From Chitinispirillales bacterium ANBcel5 (GTDB taxonomy: Bacteria; Fibrobacterota; Chitinivibrionia; Chitinivibrionales; Chitinispirillaceae), in assembly GCA_029688955.1 (NCBI GenBank), contig JARUKZ010000025.1:1-63072 (forward strand): DNA of 63,072 bases, in the 5' to 3' direction. How positions within the stretch are numbered: position 1 is the first letter of the stretch; each line of letters opens with the position of its first letter. Under the pieces are notes generated by a model. It had not been told where the DNA came from. It did not search any database and saw only the letters and a program-made list of their open reading frames with translations. A program made the translations under genes and the position numbers. Shown in pieces: positions 59,992 to 63,072 of this stretch.

Positions 59992-60913
59992 AGCACTGCC
60001 CTTGGTACTGTTAGTACTGTTCTCGTCTGCTGATGCAATCTGGAATATCTCAACAGAGGGTGATTTCAGATATCATGGTAGTAGCAATGAGCACTGGGTT
60101 GGTGTTGATGCCCTGACCCTCGTTGCCCGCAAAGTCGTTTCAGACAGTAAAGGTGACAGGTGGGATTTTGGGCTAAACAGCGAAATTAGTGATAATTTTT
60201 CTTCCCTTGAGATTCATGAATTATACGCTAACCTGAAAGGGCCTTTAGGGAGGTGGAATATAACAGCAGGAAGAATGAGGCTTCCCTGGGGACTTATCCC
60301 CGAATACAGTACCTATCGATACCTTTTTGACACCAACGAGGAACAAACGCTTGGTTTCGAAAGTGACAATGGTATAATGTTTTCGGGAATAAGAGGAAGG
60401 GTCGATTATGGTATTGCCCTTACCCAGGGCTACGGAATGAAACTCGCACGAGGTGTGGGACACGGTCTTATAACAGGAAGACTGGGTTTCACGCTGGGAG
60501 AATTTGATGATTACATTCTCGGGGTTTCATCGGCTGTGGGAAGAGCAAACCAGGGTCATGGACATAACTCCGATTCGACGACATCTGCACAGAAGATACT
60601 CTCGGCTGTTGACTTTACACTGTATTCGGGGAGAGCTACAAGCCGTTCAGAAATCACAGCAGGAAAACATGATGATGATTTTCTGATTGGACTGTTCTCT
60701 TCCCTGGACTTTGCTCTCCGCCCTGTGCTTTCCTTAAACCTGGCCGGCTCTTTTGTAAGAGTCGGTCACCAAAATGAAGATTATTTATACACTGGATTTT
60801 CCTGGAACACCAGACTCCTTACGGTAAGGGGTGGTTATACCTATTCTTATTATGGAGAAACGCAACATGAAGTTTCACTACAGCTTTATAAGCTTTTTAA
60901 TTTTGTTATTTAG
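59966..60913 (+). CDS. Outer-membrane porin-like beta-barrel protein
   Basis: This 315-residue exported protein has a signal peptide (LPLVLLVLFSSADA) followed by alternating amphipathic beta strands (ANLKGPLGRWNITAGRMRLPWG, GRVDYGIALTQGYG, LLTVRGGYTYSYYG) and a C-terminal strand ending LYKLFNFVI, all typical of an outer-membrane barrel. A His-rich loop HGHNSD lies in the middle and could touch metal. It overlaps both neighbours in this envelope operon; alternative starts at its third codon are possible. Confidence 0.75.
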   Translation: MKMDRLKIKALPLVLLVLFSSADAIWNISTEGDFRYHGSSNEHWVGVDALTLVARKVVSDSKGDRWDFGLNSEISDNFSSLEIHELYANLKGPLGRWNITAGRMRLPWGLIPEYSTYRYLFDTNEEQTLGFESDNGIMFSGIRGRVDYGIALTQGYGMKLARGVGHGLITGRLGFTLGEFDDYILGVSSAVGRANQGHGHNSDSTTSAQKILSAVDFTLYSGRATSRSEITAGKHDDDFLIGLFSSLDFALRPVLSLNLAGSFVRVGHQNEDYLYTGFSWNTRLLTVRGGYTYSYYGETQHEVSLQLYKLFNFVI

Positions 60914-61436
60914 CTCAAATGCTCTTTTTGCTCAGGAAGAATTTGTTTGTGTATGGAGAAATCCAGAACGCACAATGACTCGCATTTTCCCCGATGCAAG
61001 AGATTACCGTACTGTGGATTACAGAATCAGCCGGGAGCAGAGAAGGGCTATTGAAGAGAGGCTGGGCTCTCAGCTGCTCAGAGGCCAGCAAACTCAGTAT
61101 CAAAACTATGAAATGATAGGTAATGATGGAGTAGTGATTGGCCATACTATAGCAGCATCGCAAAGAGGAGAATTTGGAGCAATAGAGTTTGTCTTTGGCC
61201 TTGATACGAATCTGGTCATTAAGGGAATCTATATTCAAAGAACCCGTGAAAGAAACACCACATTCAGAGAACGAGAGTTTCTCGATCTGTTTGTGGGAAA
61301 GGGTATTGAAGATATAGAAACAATAGAAGACCTCTATGAAGGTGAAAGTTCATATGGAACAGATGCTGTTATCCTTGGAATCAGAAAGGAGCTTATGACG
61401 TTTGATGAAATGGTGCTTAGACAGGAGGGTGAATAA
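60867..61436 (+). CDS. Exported FMN-bind-like protein
   Basis: This 189-residue protein has a signal peptide (FISFLILLFSSNALFAQ) and a domain with NDGVVIGHTIAASQRGEFGAIEFVFGLDTNLVIKGIYI, which resembles the FMN-binding domain of NqrC/RnfG-type electron-transfer proteins. The flavinylation region appears as ESSYGTDAVIL but departs from the usual SGATxTS motif, so covalent FMN is doubtful. The start at 60867 has GGAG nine bases ahead and lies inside the end of the porin gene. It probably belongs to the same envelope operon. Confidence 0.62.
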   Translation: MKFHYSFISFLILLFSSNALFAQEEFVCVWRNPERTMTRIFPDARDYRTVDYRISREQRRAIEERLGSQLLRGQQTQYQNYEMIGNDGVVIGHTIAASQRGEFGAIEFVFGLDTNLVIKGIYIQRTRERNTTFREREFLDLFVGKGIEDIETIEDLYEGESSYGTDAVILGIRKELMTFDEMVLRQEGE

Positions 61437-61507
61437 TAAACCCTTATTTCTTTGGCTTACCATAATGTAATACCCTATACCACTTAATCTTTTAAAAGGA
61501 GTAATGC

Positions 61508-61783
61508 ATGAAAACTTTCGTTTTGGCTATAGCACTGTTAGTTGCATTGGTGGGTTGTACTGATTCTGAAACAGATAACGTACAGCCGGTTCAAACAGGG
61601 GAAAGTTCATCAACCATGGATGAAATGGAACATATGGATGATGAACATATGACTATGCATGAAACCATGATGGAAATGGGTTCTGAAATGATGGAATGCC
61701 ATGATAGTGAAACTACTGATTTGGACGACTCCGCGCCGTCTTCTCCACAAGAAACAGAAGATGATCACGCAGCTCATCATTGA
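61508..61783 (+). CDS. Met/His-rich lipoprotein, probable metal binder
   Basis: This 91-residue protein has a lipoprotein signal with lipobox LVGC (Cys17). The mature part has a stretch rich in Met, His and Glu from about residue 37 to 64 (MDEMEHMDDEHM and then MMEMGSEMMECH), and ends in HAAHH. Methionine- and histidine-rich stretches of this kind bind Cu(I), Ag(I) or Cu(II) in periplasmic copper proteins. It is the last gene before a terminator hairpin, about 70 bp after the FMN-bind-like gene. AAAGGAG precedes the ATG. Confidence 0.75.
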   Translation: MKTFVLAIALLVALVGCTDSETDNVQPVQTGESSSTMDEMEHMDDEHMTMHETMMEMGSEMMECHDSETTDLDDSAPSSPQETEDDHAAHH

Positions 61784-62137
61784 GGTAATAAACGGGCGTG
61801 AATTTCACGCCCACTATTATCGTTCTATTTCGGTCGTGTATTTAACCACTGTAGCCCAAAACAGGACCTGAACAGGTAAACACCCCCTTTTTTTCATATA
61901 ATAACCTGTACATAGTAATTGACCTCTAACGCTGTACGCTTCATTGAAACGAATTATTGATCCGCATCCAATGATTTCCATATTCGCTGTATTAACCAAA
62001 TATAATACCCTTATTGACTTACAATTTGGTTGGTTAATCTTATTTTCGACAAGTATTATATTTCACCAAAAGCTACTCTGTCCAACTCACAACAGAGCAT
62101 CGAGCTATACTACCTGCTCTAAATGTATTTCTATGAC
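61784..62137. other. Gene-poor region after the envelope operon
   Basis: Apart from the terminator hairpin at its start I see no gene or clear signal here. Short open frames on both strands lack ribosome binding sites and protein-like composition. Confidence 0.5.
61794..61812 (+). terminator. Terminator hairpin of the envelope operon
   Basis: GGGCGTGAA pairs exactly with TTCACGCCC around a single central base, so in RNA it folds as an 8-bp GC-rich stem with a three-base loop. It sits 10 bases after the lipoprotein stop and is followed by ACTATTATCGTTCT, which is only moderately T-rich. Confidence 0.65.
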
Positions 62138-62746
62138 TTACTTTTCTACCTGAGCAGTTAGTAACCTGAAAACACCAAAATAATAGCATTTTTCTTCGTG
62201 TATACGGAAATTAGCTTCGTTAAGCAACCGAGTGGTAGAACGGTTCAGATGATCACCAATAAGCGGAACAGACACATAGTTTAACCAATCAAACAAAATT
62301 GCTAAAGGGGTATGATCTGGTCTGACATGCTCTAACATATACAGTGTCCCTCCCGGTTTTAATACCCGCCCTATCTCTACTAAACCTTTAACGGGATTGT
62401 CTACCGTGCAAAAAACAAGAGAAGAGAGTACTGCAGGGAACCCGGAATCTTTAAAGGGCAGGTTTTCTATATCAAATGAACTGAAGGTTATAGTTATGCC
62501 TCTTGAAAGAGCTCTTCTTTGGGCATAACGCAGCATGGCCACACTTAAATCACCGGCAGTTAGTTGCACAGATGATTTGTAGTAATTGATGCTCCTGCCA
62601 CTACCGATCCCTACTTCAAGGATTCTTTTCTCTTTTATTTTGCTGTGCAAAGTCTTCCTTACACTCGATAACAACAGTTCAAGTATTTTCTCCCCGTGCT
62701 CGTAAACAGGTGCAAAATTATCATATTTATCCCTGATTGTATTCAC
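62138..62746 (-). CDS. Class I SAM-dependent methyltransferase (PmtA/UbiE-like)
   Basis: This 202-residue protein has the Rossmann SAM-binding motif LEVGIGSGRSINYY, the acidic LTAGDLSVAML block, FDIENLPFKDSGFPAVLSSLVFCTVDNPVKGLVEIGRVLKPGG and LYMLEHVRP. The order and the EHVRP ending resemble phosphatidylethanolamine N-methyltransferases of the PmtA type and UbiE-type quinone methylases. The substrate cannot be settled from sequence alone. It is a single gene with no obvious operon partners. Confidence 0.85.
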   Translation of the reverse strand: MNTIRDKYDNFAPVYEHGEKILELLLSSVRKTLHSKIKEKRILEVGIGSGRSINYYKSSVQLTAGDLSVAMLRYAQRRALSRGITITFSSFDIENLPFKDSGFPAVLSSLVFCTVDNPVKGLVEIGRVLKPGGTLYMLEHVRPDHTPLAILFDWLNYVSVPLIGDHLNRSTTRLLNEANFRIHEEKCYYFGVFRLLTAQVEK

Positions 62747-62938
62747 AATTATATCCCTTCTTAGATTCTTTCACCTAAACAGCTCTATGCAAATTGAGTT
62801 CCATGCATACGTTTCACAAGCGCTCTGTTTCTCTGCACAACTCAGTACCTTTTATACTGTACCCCGGATATATATGCCAAAGCCAGGCAGCTCTGTCTCA
62901 ATGATTACCAGCATCAAGCACCTCAGAAACCTCTCAAA
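62747..62938. other. Region between the methyltransferase gene and the repeat array
   Basis: No gene with a start codon is visible, but one plus-strand frame stays open from about 62801 into the repeat array (with YCTPDIYAKARQLCLNDYQH). It may be the beginning of a gene that continues beyond the window. Confidence 0.3.
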
Positions 62939-63072
62939 GAGGTGGTCACTATTCTCAGTGAGGTGGTCACTATTCTCAGTGAGGTGGTCACTATTCTCAG
63001 TGAGGTGGTCACTATTCTCAGTGAGGCGGTCTCTATTCTCAGTGAGGCGGTCTCTATTCTCAGTGAGGCGGT
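62939..63072 (+). repeat. 21-bp tandem repeat array cut by the window end
   Basis: Six full units and a partial seventh start at 62939, 62960, 62981, 63002, 63023, 63044 and 63065. The first four units are identical. From the fifth on, two bases change (GTGG to GCGG and CACT to CTCT), and the next unit shares both changes, which points to expansion in blocks. The period is a multiple of three, and the plus-strand frame encodes EVVTILS or EAVSILS, a heptad suited to a helix. All frames but one are open, so coding is plausible but not proven. Confidence 0.95.

Noticed and set aside
61817..62153. 60-69-residue open frames on both strands after the metal-operon terminator
   Set aside because: No ribosome binding sites, no family resemblance, and unlikely composition.
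62939..63072. CRISPR array
   Set aside because: The units follow each other directly without unique spacers, and the 21-bp period is tandem, so this is a minisatellite-type repeat.

Overview
The window comes from a didermic (outer-membrane) bacterium that is moderately AT-rich by eye. It encodes a TonB-dependent receptor, several lipoproteins, an FtsX/EnvC-type division module and a secreted GH9 cellulase with a C-terminal tail resembling type IX secretion sorting domains. Taken together this would fit a polysaccharide-degrading member of the Fibrobacterota (chitinivibrio/chitinispirillum-like) or a relative. That placement is inference from gene content only.

Region 1 (about 120-14775, minus strand) is one long, tightly packed cobamide operon. 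A sigma70-like promoter and a B12 riboswitch precede btuB, a BtuG-like surface propeller lipoprotein, btuF, btuD, btuC, cbiP, cbiB, a cysteine-rich cytosolic BtuF paralogue, cobO, a CbiR-type cobamide phosphodiesterase, cobU, cobT, cobS and cobD. No corrin-ring genes are present. The set reads as capture, import, cleavage of foreign cobamides, and rebuilding of the nucleotide loop.

Region 2 (14845-28851) holds a divergent thioesterase, a frame-broken remnant beside a small unknown gene, argH, and an informational/division run: recJ-metG-ricT-holB-envC-ftsX, a PBP1-fold protein with an N-terminal repeat region, and a DUF151 nuclease-like gene. It ends with a broken capA-like gene.

Region 3 (29030-39653, plus strand) is the most unusual part. 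It is a dedicated type II fatty-acid/polyene-like cluster: RND lipid exporter, small secreted protein, B12-binding radical SAM enzyme, FabG, FabZ, an internal terminator and promoter, ketosynthase, a catalytically dead chain-length-factor-like partner, ACP, LpxL-like acyltransferase and a CrtI/RetSat-like oxidoreductase. It shares parts with aryl-polyene and proposed ladderane loci but lacks the aryl-polyene starter genes, so its product is unknown. It needs cobalamin, which links it to region 1.

Region 4 (39749-50480) contains a DUF3592 protein, an MscS-like channel, a hemerythrin, a trehalose synthase-maltokinase fusion with malQ, and a convergent phytoene-desaturase-like gene.

Region 5 (51045-57003) contains the GH9 cellulase, a GntR-type regulator with two tandem winged helices and a LacI-like sensor domain, a DUF523-DUF1722 protein and an exported nitroreductase.

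Region 6 (57217-61812) is a possible envelope metal-handling operon: a Cys-rich secreted peptide, an OB-like membrane protein, a MacB/LolCDE-type permease and ATPase, a porin-like barrel, an FMN-bind-like protein and a Met/His-rich lipoprotein, closed by a strong hairpin. A PmtA-like methyltransferase and an array of 21-bp tandem repeats, cut by the window end, finish the sequence. I saw no tRNA, rRNA, CRISPR array or intact insertion sequence.
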